A DNA stretch of 52,544 bases, taken from assembly GCA_031267295.1 (NCBI GenBank), contig JAIRZI010000073.1:1-52544 (forward strand), given 5' to 3'. The notes under the pieces are model-generated. The model saw only the letters and a list, made by a program, of their open reading frames with translations, searched no databases and had not been told where the DNA came from. This document shows positions 18,378 to 26,936 of this stretch, piece by piece (the first letter of the stretch is position 1; the number at the start of each line of letters is the position of its first letter). A program made the translations under genes and the position numbers. The stretch comes from Propionibacteriaceae bacterium (lineage in GTDB: Bacteria; Actinomycetota; Actinomycetes; Propionibacteriales; Propionibacteriaceae).

Positions 18378-19807
18378 TAGCCAACCTCCTCGTCAGAAAC
18401 TTCAGATGCCACCGACTGACGCACTGCGGGCAACAACACCGTGTTCTCATCTGCTAAATCGACGACCACCTCGGCATCACGTTCCTCAATCGGCGCGCGC
18501 CCTTGATGCGAAATGAGTAGCAGAATCGCCAAAATAAGCCAGTTTGCCAGCAGACTAGAACCTCCTTGCGATAAGAAAGGCGTAGTGAGACCCGTAAGTG
18601 GCAGTAACCGCGTGACTCCACCAATAATGGCAAACACTTGCAACGCCAATGCGAATGACAAACCTGCGGCCAGTAGTTTGCCAAACCAATCGCGCGCTCC
18701 GAGCGCTGCACGCAATCCGCGCATCACGATGAGTAGATACACCATGATGATGACAAACAACCCCACCATTCCAAGTTCTTCACCAAAGGCAGCGGATATG
18801 AAATCGGAATCCACCAGCGGTACCCGGGTAGGCCGTCCCATACCGATACCGCGTCCCGTCAAGCCGCCCCAAGCCAAGCCGAACTGTCCCTCAATCACCT
18901 GATAGTTCTGATCCACATCAGAGAACGGGATAAGCCACGACTCCACCCGAATACGCACTTTACCGACGAACAGATACGCTAAAAATGCCGCCCCGCTAAA
19001 CCCCACAAAACCGACAATAGGCCACGCCACCTGATCAGTGGCAACGTAGAGCATCACCACGAATAAACCAAAGAACAACAGTGACGTACCGAGGTCGCTT
19101 TGAAAAACCAACACCACTAGCGAGACAACCCAGATCATCGCAATCGGCCCTAGATCGCGCACTCGCGGCCAAGTGATACCTAGGAAACGCCGCCCTGCGG
19201 AACGCAACAACTCCCGATGGTCTGACAGATATGAAGCAAACGCCAACGTCAACACGATTTTGGCTAACTCGGCTGGCTGAAAGCTGCGTCCGAACACCTC
19301 AATCCAGATACGCGACCCGCCGGATTCTTTTCCAATCACCGGCAACAGCGGCATCAGTAGCAACCCCAAACCAATGACGAACAGCAGGTAGGTGTAGCGC
19401 TGCAACACTCGATAATCCCGCAGTAAACGCAACAGCACCCCGAACACCACCACACCGACGGCGGTGTAAATTAACTGCAATACTGCCGGGTTTATGGCTG
19501 CACCATAGTTGAGTCGGTTAAGCGTTGCCAACCCCAACCCGTTAAGCAGTAGCACACATGGCAGCAGCACCGGGTCTGCGTATGGCAACATCTTGCGCAC
19601 CAACAAATGAGATGCCAAACACAACGCAACCCAACAACCGACGGCAACCGGCCACACACTAGGCAGTTCGAGACCACGATTGAAGTAGAAAACCAAATAG
19701 CAGGCTATGCCCAATGCCGCTGCAAACAGCACTAGTACTAACTCTGTGTTACGCCTAGTGGGGGACCGCTGATTGATCGGCGTTTTTCTAAGAACACCGA
19801 AGCTCAT
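18377..19807 (-). CDS. rodA: FtsW/RodA/SpoVE family peptidoglycan glycosyltransferase
   Basis: SEDS-family lipid II polymerase in the cytoplasmic membrane, partner of PbpA. It has about 12 hydrophobic segments. The SEDS landmark VIGKESGGSRIWIEV is followed by PAELAKIVLTLAFASYL. The C-terminal GLTTPFLSQGGSSLLANW is diagnostic. I chose the start at 19807, which forms an ATGA overlap with the pstP stop; a second ATG 12 bases upstream is possible. By operon position it is the elongation-type RodA rather than the divisome FtsW. Confidence 0.94.
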   Translation of the reverse strand: MSFGVLRKTPINQRSPTRRNTELVLVLFAAALGIACYLVFYFNRGLELPSVWPVAVGCWVALCLASHLLVRKMLPYADPVLLPCVLLLNGLGLATLNRLNYGAAINPAVLQLIYTAVGVVVFGVLLRLLRDYRVLQRYTYLLFVIGLGLLLMPLLPVIGKESGGSRIWIEVFGRSFQPAELAKIVLTLAFASYLSDHRELLRSAGRRFLGITWPRVRDLGPIAMIWVVSLVVLVFQSDLGTSLLFFGLFVVMLYVATDQVAWPIVGFVGFSGAAFLAYLFVGKVRIRVESWLIPFSDVDQNYQVIEGQFGLAWGGLTGRGIGMGRPTRVPLVDSDFISAAFGEELGMVGLFVIIMVYLLIVMRGLRAALGARDWFGKLLAAGLSFALALQVFAIIGGVTRLLPLTGLTTPFLSQGGSSLLANWLILAILLLISHQGRAPIEERDAEVVVDLADENTVLLPAVRQSVASEVSDEEVG

Positions 19808-21261
19808 GGGCACTCCCAAGTTAGCCCGATAGTGGACGTAGGGCGCGCCGGTGCGACGGTAGTCGGTGTGCTGGTCGCGTCTTGAGAACTGCTGGTAACC
19901 GATGGTTTAGTTGTTTGACTGATTTCATTGTCCGACGGGTTACTGCTCGACGGGTCATTGCTCGGTGAAGGCTGCTGCGCACGCTGAGCTACACAGTACG
20001 TCGCCAATTCTCGTAACTCATCAAGAGTCTGCTCGATTCCTGTCAATGTATCCGCTTGGAGACTGAAAGAGCGTACTTGCGCGGCGTAATACACCGGAAG
20101 GTCTGAGATATGCACGTCACTGTGCTCTAAGATTTCAGCAAGCGGCACTCCAAGAATCTGATCCGGCACCCCTTGGTATACCGCTACCACTTCGTCGGAT
20201 GGCCCTAGATAAAATCGCTGCCGCAAATAGCTTTGTACCGCGAACAGCCCGCCACCGATGATGACCGCCAACACCACAACCAACGCGATGAGTATCACCC
20301 GAGCGCTACGCCTAGGCGTAGCGACGGGTTTACTGGAAGTTGTCAGTCCTATATCTTCGGCATTTGAATCCGTTTCTGCGGCTACCGCAGGGGAATCATA
20401 GCTATCTGCACCGGTTCCGTTTGCACGAATTTCTGTTGAACTCAGTTGGGTGTCTCCGCCGATAGTGACATGCGGCACCTGCGGCACTCGAAGCGTCTCG
20501 GCAGCACCTAACAGCCTGCCCGGTACCGTATCAAGGGCATCGTCTTGTTCCACCACATCGGCGACGATGAATGTTACATTATCTGGAGCGCCGGCCGCCC
20601 GGGCAGCTTTGATGAGTTGAGCGGACACTTTGCTCAACTCCGCCGTAGCGAGCAACTGCTGTAGTTCGCTCTCATCCACCTGCCCGCAAAGCCCGTCAGA
20701 GCACAGCAGTAGCCGATCATTTAGTGCTAGGTCAAGCGTGAAAAACTCCGGACGGAACTCTTCATGCCCATTTACGATGCGGGTAACCCGGGAACGATTT
20801 GGGTGTTGCTCCGCCTCCTGTATGCTCATCTGCCCAGAATCAATCATTTGTTGCACCCAAGAATGATCGCGGGTAAGTCGCTGCAAAATACCCGCACGCA
20901 GCAGATATGCCCTGGAGTCGCCAATATGCTCGAACGCCAACTGGCTACCCGTTAACACTGCCGCGTCAACGGTGGTGCCCATCCCGTCTAAAGCCGGATT
21001 CCAAGTTGTCAGGACAGCTAGCTCATCGTTTGCCGCAGCTACCGCAGCATGGAGCGCAGCGCTGATGTCGGAGCTTGGCGGCGCGCTACTCAAAGCAGCG
21101 ATACGGTTGATAGCTACCGTAGATGCCAAATCACCCGCAGCGGCTCCGCCCATGCCATCCGCCACCGCCAGCACTACGCCGGAAACGTACGCCGAATCTT
21201 GATTGTTGGTGCGAACCAGCCCCACTTCGGAGTGTGCAACACTACGTAACGAAAACGCCAT
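19804..21261 (-). CDS. pstP: PP2C-type Ser/Thr phosphatase PstP
   Basis: Removes phosphate from PknB and its substrates. The PP2C domain (about residues 5-235) shows the metal-binding motifs GLVRTNNQDS, AVADGMGG, EHIGDSRAYL, LCSDGLCG and PDNVTFIVADV. A Ser/Thr-rich linker leads to a single membrane helix (about 325-347) and an extracellular domain. The protein ends in a Ser/Thr/Pro-rich tail. At 485 residues the size is normal for actinobacterial PstP. It starts 3 bp after fhaB and overlaps rodA by 4 bp. Confidence 0.94.
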   Translation of the reverse strand: MAFSLRSVAHSEVGLVRTNNQDSAYVSGVVLAVADGMGGAAAGDLASTVAINRIAALSSAPPSSDISAALHAAVAAANDELAVLTTWNPALDGMGTTVDAAVLTGSQLAFEHIGDSRAYLLRAGILQRLTRDHSWVQQMIDSGQMSIQEAEQHPNRSRVTRIVNGHEEFRPEFFTLDLALNDRLLLCSDGLCGQVDESELQQLLATAELSKVSAQLIKAARAAGAPDNVTFIVADVVEQDDALDTVPGRLLGAAETLRVPQVPHVTIGGDTQLSSTEIRANGTGADSYDSPAVAAETDSNAEDIGLTTSSKPVATPRRSARVILIALVVVLAVIIGGGLFAVQSYLRQRFYLGPSDEVVAVYQGVPDQILGVPLAEILEHSDVHISDLPVYYAAQVRSFSLQADTLTGIEQTLDELRELATYCVAQRAQQPSPSNDPSSSNPSDNEISQTTKPSVTSSSQDATSTPTTVAPARPTSTIGLTWECP

Positions 21262-21264
21262 GAC

Positions 21265-21714
21265 TTAAGCCTCCAGCTTCAACTGTGAGCGCCCCACTCG
21301 GATGATGTCACGGCTATCTACTCTAGTCAGTTCGGTAATACGCACGCCATTAACGTAAGTGCCATTAGTGGAACCTATATCTTCAATCACCCAACCTTGG
21401 GCATCTGAGAATAGTCTGGCATGACGGTTGGACGCGAAGTCGTCGGCTAAATCTAAAGTGGCATCTGCGGCTCGCCCGATGATGATTTCACCTAGTAAAG
21501 GAACCGCATCGCCGCTGCCCTTACCGGCGATCACCACCAGTCGCCCCACGTCACGCGGTACACCGCCGCGGCGTTTCGGATTAGGCTGCACAGCGACATC
21601 AGTTGGTCTGGTGTTGCTGATGTCCGAGCGAATCACCCCCGCTATCACAGCGATAAACAACCAGAGCAATCCAAGAAAAGCCACTTTCACTATGGCGAAC
21701 ACCAGAGTGCTCAT
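21265..21714 (-). CDS. fhaB: FHA-domain protein FhaB (FipA)
   Basis: Phosphothreonine-binding adaptor of the PknB pathway. It has an N-terminal membrane helix (about residues 6-28, VAFLGLLWLFIAVIAGVI), then a basic linker. The FHA domain has IIGRAADATL, SNRHARL and the IGSTNGTYVNG signature. The 149-residue length is usual. In mycobacteria the homologue links the kinase to division proteins. It starts one base after the fhaA stop. Confidence 0.93.
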   Translation of the reverse strand: MSTLVFAIVKVAFLGLLWLFIAVIAGVIRSDISNTRPTDVAVQPNPKRRGGVPRDVGRLVVIAGKGSGDAVPLLGEIIIGRAADATLDLADDFASNRHARLFSDAQGWVIEDIGSTNGTYVNGVRITELTRVDSRDIIRVGRSQLKLEA

Positions 21715-21715
21715 G

Positions 21716-22441
21716 TCACTCTCCGATCGGCGTGTGAACTAGCATCCGGGTGGAGCCGATTTCGATGCGGGAACCAGAACCTAGTTCAGTTTCCAACACT
21801 TGCTCGCCGTTTACCGTAATTCCGTTAGCTGAACCAAGGTCAATAATTTTTATCTGTAACCGGTTAGGTTCACCAGTTACCTCGATGCGGGCATGTAAAC
21901 GCGAAATGCCTGGGTCGGAAATGCGCAGATCGGAATCGGAACCTCGTCCAATAGTGAAACCTGGTGGCACCAGCGGATGACGCACACCGTTCACTTCCAA
22001 CACTAACGGCGCGCGTTGCAACCGTCCGCTAGGTGGTTCATCGCCGGCAGTCGGCAACGCCCTGTCCACCACTGAGGCGATCACCTGAGAGTCGAGAGTG
22101 AAACTGCCCGCTTTCAACGTTTCATCCAACAGATAGCTGATAGTCAACGTGTCGTTGAACACATATCCGCGTTCAACGGCATATTCCCGTAGCGTCGGGA
22201 TGATCTGAGCGTTCAAAGTGCGCGAATACGGTGCCAGCCGCTCGTAATCACGTTGCGCCAGCCGTACCGTAAAATCGTTGGGCGCAAGCCGGCGTTCCGG
22301 CGAAAGCACTTTGCCGCGAACATCCATTTCTTTGATCATGGCGTTGACGATCTCCATTGGCATTACATCGCCAGGAAACATGGTAAACGCTTTATTGATC
22401 GCACCTTCGAGTTGGCGCTCCAGCTTGTCAAGAAAACCCAT
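21716..22441 (-). CDS. fhaA: FHA-domain protein FhaA (DUF3662 N-terminal domain)
   Basis: Cytoplasmic phospho-reader, first gene of the operon. The N-terminal DUF3662 domain (MGFLDKLERQLEGAINKAF..., about residues 1-125) is followed by a C-terminal FHA domain with GFTIGRGSDSDL, SRLHARI and LGSANGITVNG. The start chosen is the ATG at 22441 with GGGGAGG just upstream; this fits the conserved MGFLDKLE start, while the longer frame does not. At 241 residues it lacks the long disordered linker of mycobacterial FhaA. In mycobacteria FhaA binds the phosphorylated MviN pseudokinase, and a homologue of that pseudokinase lies at 5453-7282. Confidence 0.93.
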   Translation of the reverse strand: MGFLDKLERQLEGAINKAFTMFPGDVMPMEIVNAMIKEMDVRGKVLSPERRLAPNDFTVRLAQRDYERLAPYSRTLNAQIIPTLREYAVERGYVFNDTLTISYLLDETLKAGSFTLDSQVIASVVDRALPTAGDEPPSGRLQRAPLVLEVNGVRHPLVPPGFTIGRGSDSDLRISDPGISRLHARIEVTGEPNRLQIKIIDLGSANGITVNGEQVLETELGSGSRIEIGSTRMLVHTPIGE

Positions 22442-22579
22442 ACGCCTCCCCTCGCTTCCCTGTCGCAACTGTTTTACCTCACAAGTCTAGCGATAGTAGT
22501 TCCGAGTCGCCCGCAACGCTGTAGTAGCCTAATTATCATCAGCAAAGCTGAAGGGGACTTGCAATTTAGGAGACGACCT
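22442..22579. promoter_or_regulatory. Divergent promoter region fhaA / phosphatidyltransferase
   Basis: A 138-bp gap between two divergently read genes, which must contain both promoters. No clear sigma-70 type pair stands out on either strand. Both genes have strong ribosome sites at its edges (GGGGAGG for fhaA, AGGAG for the rightward gene). Confidence 0.4.
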
Positions 22580-23215
22580 GTGGCAAACGCCATCACTGTG
22601 GTGCGGGTATTCGCGTTATTTGGGGTGCTCGGCATTATGTACTTTGGGAGTGCTGCTGCCGCGCAATGGTGTGGGATTTACATCGGTATAGTCATTTTCG
22701 CCGATGCGCTGGACGGCTGGGTAGCTCGGCGGCTGGGTGAGACTAGCCAATTTGGTGCCATCTTTGACATCGTTGGCGACCGTATAGTTGAGAATGTACT
22801 TTGGGTAGTGTTTGCTGATTTGGATTTAGTACCGCTATGGGTGCCATTGACCGTGTTATCTAGGGGTTTCTTAGTAGATGGGCTGCGCGCGTCCGGTTAC
22901 TCCGAAGGCATGACTCCGTTCGGAGAGAAGAACATTATGCGCTCTAAGCTTTCGCTATGGCTTACTGGCGGACGATTCATGCGAGCGTTTTTCGGTATCG
23001 TTAAAATGTTGGGGTTTGTCTTTCTCGCCTCACTATGGGCGACTCGGATACCTCACGAAGAACTCATACTGATGGATAGATTATTAGCAAATGACGTTAT
23101 ACAGGCGACGGGTCGGGCACTCGTATTGTTGGCGGTGGTGCTCACTGTGATTCGCGCTATTCCGGTAATCGTGGACTCAGTGGCATACCTCAAAGAGAAA
23201 AACCCCGTCAACTGA
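22580..23215 (+). CDS. CDP-alcohol phosphatidyltransferase (PgsA-like)
   Basis: Integral membrane enzyme that transfers a phosphatidyl group from CDP-diacylglycerol to an alcohol. The full signature D-G-x2-A-R-x8-G-x3-D-x3-D is present (DGWVARRLGE... to FDIVGD). The frame is open further upstream, but the GTG at 22580 has AGGAG 7 bases before it and starts just before the first helix. The product is 211 residues with about six membrane helices. The acceptor could be glycerol-3-phosphate (PgsA) or inositol phosphate; the motif does not decide. Confidence 0.88.
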   Translation: MANAITVVRVFALFGVLGIMYFGSAAAAQWCGIYIGIVIFADALDGWVARRLGETSQFGAIFDIVGDRIVENVLWVVFADLDLVPLWVPLTVLSRGFLVDGLRASGYSEGMTPFGEKNIMRSKLSLWLTGGRFMRAFFGIVKMLGFVFLASLWATRIPHEELILMDRLLANDVIQATGRALVLLAVVLTVIRAIPVIVDSVAYLKEKNPVN

Positions 23216-23462
23216 GCACTCTAATTTAACTAATTGATTCTCCTCACGTCTACGCTACGGAGTGCGCCGACATGGGCGGTGCACACTCACCCAAGTTTTT
23301 CACTTTTGGATGGTCTTGAAATTGAATACGGGTTTGGCTAGGCATTTCGCTATTATTTTGGGGTGCTTTCCGGCACCAAGTGGAATATCGTATCTGAGGT
23401 TAGTAACAAAATTGTGCGTCTTTTCGGATTAGCAGCAAAATTGTGTACTTTTTGCGTTCCCC

Positions 23463-23587
23463 CGTCATCGCGAGGAACATAAGGCAGCACGACGCAACAA
23501 CACACAACAACGTATCAAGTCCCCCATCATCGCGAGGAACACAAGACGACACAGCATAACAACACACAGTAACGTACTGAGTCTCCC
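23463..23587. repeat. Two 63-bp tandem units
   Basis: Heads at 23463 and 23525; the next head, at 23588, is the left arm of the MITE itself. Each unit reads roughly cgtcatcgcgaggaacayaa, then a gcacgacgcaacaac block, then cgtatcaagtc. Confidence 0.75.
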
Positions 23588-23746
23588 CGTCACTGCGAGG
23601 AGCACAAGCGACGAAGCAATCCAGAAAAAGGGTGCTTGCTGCGCAAAAGATGATCCCGTTCAACAAACCCGAACTAGAAAGACTCACATAAGTGACACCT
23701 AAGTAACTGGATTGCTTCGCGCCCTTTTGCTCACTCGCAATGACGG
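23588..23746. repeat. MITE-like inverted-repeat element, copy B
   Basis: 159 bp. The left arm is cgtcactgcgag...gcaatccag, the core contains gttcaacaaacccgaacta, and the right arm is ctggattgcttcgcgccctt...cgcaatgacgg. Arms are inverted copies of each other. No coding capacity. Confidence 0.8.
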
Positions 23747-24061
23747 ACGATAAATAACCGCGTGATGTATATCACCACTTTGAATAACTCTGATTTAAGC
23801 CCAAGGTTTACACCACCATAACCACTTCCATACTAAAAAGGAAAAACTCGGGTCACAATTTTGGAGCGTACTTACGCCAAAACAACGGGGTGGTTTATAT
23901 GTATAAACACCGCACCCACAAATCGCAATCAAAACGTCTCAACTACCCTTAACATCTCCCAACTAGCAACAAAAACCGCCAGAGTTAAACTGTAAAAAAA
24001 ATCAGGTAATAACCTGCACTTTTGAGAAACTCACCACCGGCTACGTCTAACGTCTCAATTA

Positions 24062-25033
24062 TCAGGCGACAAGGATGATCTTGCCAATATTGTCACCACT
24101 TGACAACTGTTCATGCGCTAAACGAGCATCGCGGAGTGGGAATCGCGTTTCTACCGCTAACTTAATGCGAGCGTCAGCGATCATCGGCCATACTTTCTTA
24201 GCAGTCGCTTGCGTGATAGCAACTTTCTGGGTAACCGGACGCTGTCGAATTGATGTCGCCCACACTGATGCACGCTTTCCCAGCATTTTAGCGATGTCAA
24301 TTTCGCCTTTCGTACCTTTCTGCATCCCGATAATCACCAACCGACCGTCGGGAGCAAGCACATCAATATTCGGCGCTAGGTAACCAGCGCCTAGTAAGTC
24401 GAGAATCACATCCGCACCGTGATCGTGGGTAGCGACGCGCAGCGCGTCCCACCATTCGTCGTGGTAGTCCACTACGATGTCAGCACCCAACCCGCGACAG
24501 TATTCCAGCTTCTCAGGTGTTCCGGCGGTGGTGGCAACCGTGCAACCAAGCGCCTTGGCGTATTGGATGGCAAAGCTACCGATACCGCCTGCCCCACCAT
24601 GCACCAGAAACACATCGCCTGTTTTTAACCCCACCATGTCCATATTGGAAACAACTGTTGCCGCCACTTCCAACACGCCGGCCGCACTCACCAGATCAAC
24701 GCCGGGCGGCGGCGGCACAGCTTGACCTGCTGGACAAACAACGTACTCCGCGTAACCGCCGCCCCCCAGCATGGCTACCACCGGATCGCCCAGTTGGTGC
24801 GTGGTGACCCCAGTACCCAGTGCGTCAACGATGCCCGATACTTCTAAACCGATGATGTCACTGATGCCGGGCGGCGGGGGATAGTTACCAGTGCGCTGTA
24901 ACATATCAGCGCGATTTACACCAGCCGCACTCACTTTAATACGAATCTCGCCGGGTGCCGGTTCTGGAGTAGGTACTTCGTCCCATACAAGATGATCGGA
25001 GCCGCCGGGAGTCAAACAAGTAATCGCATACAT
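24062..25033 (-). CDS. NAD(P)H:quinone oxidoreductase, zeta-crystallin type (MDR superfamily)
   Basis: Zinc-free medium-chain oxidoreductase, probably using NADPH to reduce quinones or enals. The N-terminal GroES-like domain contains AAGVNRADMLQRTGNYPPPP, typical of the QOR/PIG3 branch. The nucleotide-binding motif is VHGGAGGIGSFAIQ. No zinc-binding cysteines are visible. I chose the ATG at 25033 (MYAITCLTPGGSDHLVW), where homologues normally start; earlier in-frame starts exist at 25057-25060. It is a single gene with no obvious partner. Confidence 0.88.
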   Translation of the reverse strand: MYAITCLTPGGSDHLVWDEVPTPEPAPGEIRIKVSAAGVNRADMLQRTGNYPPPPGISDIIGLEVSGIVDALGTGVTTHQLGDPVVAMLGGGGYAEYVVCPAGQAVPPPPGVDLVSAAGVLEVAATVVSNMDMVGLKTGDVFLVHGGAGGIGSFAIQYAKALGCTVATTAGTPEKLEYCRGLGADIVVDYHDEWWDALRVATHDHGADVILDLLGAGYLAPNIDVLAPDGRLVIIGMQKGTKGEIDIAKMLGKRASVWATSIRQRPVTQKVAITQATAKKVWPMIADARIKLAVETRFPLRDARLAHEQLSSGDNIGKIILVA

Positions 25034-25141
25034 GAACTCAAGCTTAGTCACTCGCATCAACTGAACATCTGCATAGTTCCAAGCTGATTACACAACAGCA
25101 TTGATGATAATCAACGCAGCTTCAAAGTTTTTATTCGCCAG

Positions 25142-25171
25142 TTGGCAGGCAGCACATCTACCCGGTAGGCT
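25142..25171 (+). promoter_or_regulatory. Candidate promoter for tRNA-Ser
   Basis: TTGGCA (25142-25147), an 18-base spacer and TAGGCT (25166-25171) end 7 bases before the first tRNA base. Placement and spacing suit a sigma-70 type promoter. Confidence 0.45.
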
Positions 25172-25178
25172 TCCCCAC

Positions 25179-25267
25179 GGAGGCGTCGCCTAGTTGGTCT
25201 ATGGCGCTCGCTTGGAAAGCGGGTTGGGTGCAAGCCCTCGCGGGTTCGAATCCCGCCGCCTCCGCCA
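25179..25267 (+). tRNA. tRNA-Ser (anticodon GGA)
   Basis: The acceptor stem GGAGGCG (25179-25185) pairs with CGCCTCC (25257-25263), followed by discriminator G and an encoded CCA. The anticodon loop CTTGGAAAG contains GGA. A long variable arm (gggttgggtgcaagccctc region) marks it as a class II serine tRNA. The T-loop gcgggttcgaatcccgc is canonical. Decodes UCC/UCU. Confidence 0.95.
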
Positions 25268-25303
25268 GAGTTGCTGTAAAAGTAACAAGCGCTTTCTCAT
25301 CAC

Positions 25304-25504
25304 TTGTCGGATGGTATAACCCTCACCGTGGCAAAACTGCTTGGGCATAACTTGGACTTCTGTTTCCGCAACGGCTATAAGCTGGATGCCAAGTTCGATC
25401 TACCTGTCATCCGCAAACAAAAAATCGACCTGAGCGATTTGAGAGTTATAGGCCAAAATGCGATAAGCTTCCGGCGCGCTACAGCGGCAAATCCTTTTCT
25501 TTGA
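25304..25504 (+). pseudogene. Possible gene remnant downstream of tRNA-Ser
   Basis: A 66-codon frame immediately after the tRNA. From an in-frame GTG at 25328 it reads protein-like sequence (LDFCFRNGYKLDAKFDLPVI...), faintly like the start of DUF4417 proteins found in mobile elements. It runs into the end of the leftward permease gene and has no ribosome site. Its place next to a tRNA would suit the edge of an integrated element, but the evidence is thin. Confidence 0.2.
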
Positions 25505-26921
25505 ACACCTTGATGCCTACTGCGTATAGCGTGACACCCAGCGCGGCAAGTACTGCAAATTGTGGCCAGAAAGTGCCGCCGCCAGTGATGCTATTGGGGT
25601 CAAACAATGTGTTGAGTGACAGGTATTTGAAACCTTCCAAGCTGGTGCCTACCTGCGACATTATTTGAAATATGAAAAATGCGATGGGGATACCAGCCCC
25701 TAACGCCAGGGAGTTTTTTGACAGATTGAACACGCACGAGAACAGGAACGAAATGCCGCCGATAGCAAACATTAGTAAAAATATGCCAAGGTTGAGCATT
25801 AAGTAGTCTTTTACGTTGAAATCAATACCGTTATCCAGCGAGATTTCATCGTTGGCTAGCTGTCCGTTGATAATTCCGAGAAATGCAGCTTCGTTTTGTT
25901 CCGTTATTACAGTGGCGGGTGTGCCCTGCGGAAATGCTGTTGCGGGAATCAGCGCAGCGCTATCGGCCGCCGCAGTCAACGCCTTTGGGTTCGCTTTGAT
26001 CTGTCCCATGTCAGTAGCTAAATCTGCGGCATCCACGTTTAATATTTCTGCAGCGGCGCTGATCCCAGCCAGGAACTTGCTTTGCATCTCTTTACTCTGT
26101 TCATCTGAAAGACTATTTTGCGCGATGCTTTGATCGAGCATCGTGGCATAAACCGCCGAATCAAGCCCGAACACTTTTGCGGCACCATCAAGAGCCGCAG
26201 CGTTATTTCTAATGAGCGTAAGGTCTGCACGCACTGTGTCGCCGTCAACACCCAACACCGCCGCAGCGGCATCGTATGCTCTGCTTGTTAGTTTTTGATT
26301 CAAATAGACGCGGTACACATCTTCTGCAATGTATCTTGCGTCAGCTCCGGCTTTCAAAGCATCTTCGTTGCTAAGAATGAGCGTGAGGTCATCTTCCACG
26401 GCTGCATCGTCAAGGTTTAGGATAGCTGCCGCAGCTTTTATATCCTTGGTGTAGTTCGTACCCCAAAGGCCATGGTGGGCAATCTGGACAGTGAAAAGGC
26501 CGACAATGGTAACCGCGAGAAACATAGCGAACACACTTGAAATCAGATACAGCGCCTGGGTGCGTACAACCTTTGTGCGTTTGATAGGTGTGGATAACAA
26601 GTACGCCATAGAACCGCGATCTACCTGTGATGCCACCAGCGTGTTAGCAGTCATAATGATGAAAATCAGCGCGAGAATGACACCTTGCATACTGTAGAAA
26701 CTCTGCCCCAACATGGCGAGTAAAGACATAGTGTCCATACGATCACCTATCATGTCGGCGATGCCGGGTATATCTTCCAACATATTCATCATGTTTTGGA
26801 TTATTTTGGGGTCGTACACGGCAATCACCATTGCACTTAGGATAGCCATAATCGCGGTAAAGATTCCCCAAAGTTTCCAGTTAGACGCAAGCGTCTGCTT
26901 AAAAATAGTTTTATTAAACAT
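25479..26921 (-). CDS. ABC-2 type transporter permease with repeated extracytoplasmic loop
   Basis: Membrane subunit of an ABC exporter, partner of the two ATPases upstream. It has six or so hydrophobic segments: about residues 15-36, 79-98, 124-146, then 375-400, 410-428 and 450-470. Between segments 3 and 4 lies a large hydrophilic region of about 230 residues. It contains three copies of a roughly 34-residue unit at 161-194, 216-249 and 287-320 (pattern AAxxLxxDxxxVxxDLTxI). GGGGAG precedes the ATG at a normal distance. The substrate is unknown; in such clusters antimicrobial compounds or peptides are common. Confidence 0.85.
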   Translation of the reverse strand: MFNKTIFKQTLASNWKLWGIFTAIMAILSAMVIAVYDPKIIQNMMNMLEDIPGIADMIGDRMDTMSLLAMLGQSFYSMQGVILALIFIIMTANTLVASQVDRGSMAYLLSTPIKRTKVVRTQALYLISSVFAMFLAVTIVGLFTVQIAHHGLWGTNYTKDIKAAAAILNLDDAAVEDDLTLILSNEDALKAGADARYIAEDVYRVYLNQKLTSRAYDAAAAVLGVDGDTVRADLTLIRNNAAALDGAAKVFGLDSAVYATMLDQSIAQNSLSDEQSKEMQSKFLAGISAAAEILNVDAADLATDMGQIKANPKALTAAADSAALIPATAFPQGTPATVITEQNEAAFLGIINGQLANDEISLDNGIDFNVKDYLMLNLGIFLLMFAIGGISFLFSCVFNLSKNSLALGAGIPIAFFIFQIMSQVGTSLEGFKYLSLNTLFDPNSITGGGTFWPQFAVLAALGVTLYAVGIKVFKEKDLPL

Positions 26922-26936
26922 TAGGTATTTCTCCCC

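Larger units (their letters stand above)
23290..23852. mobile_element. Composite non-autonomous element 1 (terminal inverted repeats)
   Basis: The left end cccaagtttttcacttttgg is an imperfect inverted copy of the right end aaaaaggaaaaactcggg (23835-23852). Inside, in order: a conserved 110-bp segment, two 29-30-bp tandem units (23398-23456), two 63-bp units (23463-23587), MITE copy B (23588-23746), and a conserved right flank with tgatgtatatcaccactttg. Element 2 at 35592-36780 has the same parts in the same order. No transposase is encoded. Confidence 0.7.
23216..24061. other. Gene-free region containing composite repeat element 1
   Basis: 846 bp without a gene. Bases 23290-23852 are composite element 1, described separately. 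The remainder (23853-24061) has a partial palindrome near 23900-23931 (gtggtttata / tataaacaccgcac) and is otherwise featureless AT-richer sequence downstream of the quinone oxidoreductase. Confidence 0.6.

Noticed and set aside
22253-22579. N-terminal extension of the phosphatidyltransferase frame
   Set aside because: The frame is open upstream, but it overlaps fhaA antisense. The GTG at 22580 has a strong ribosome site and begins at the conserved part.
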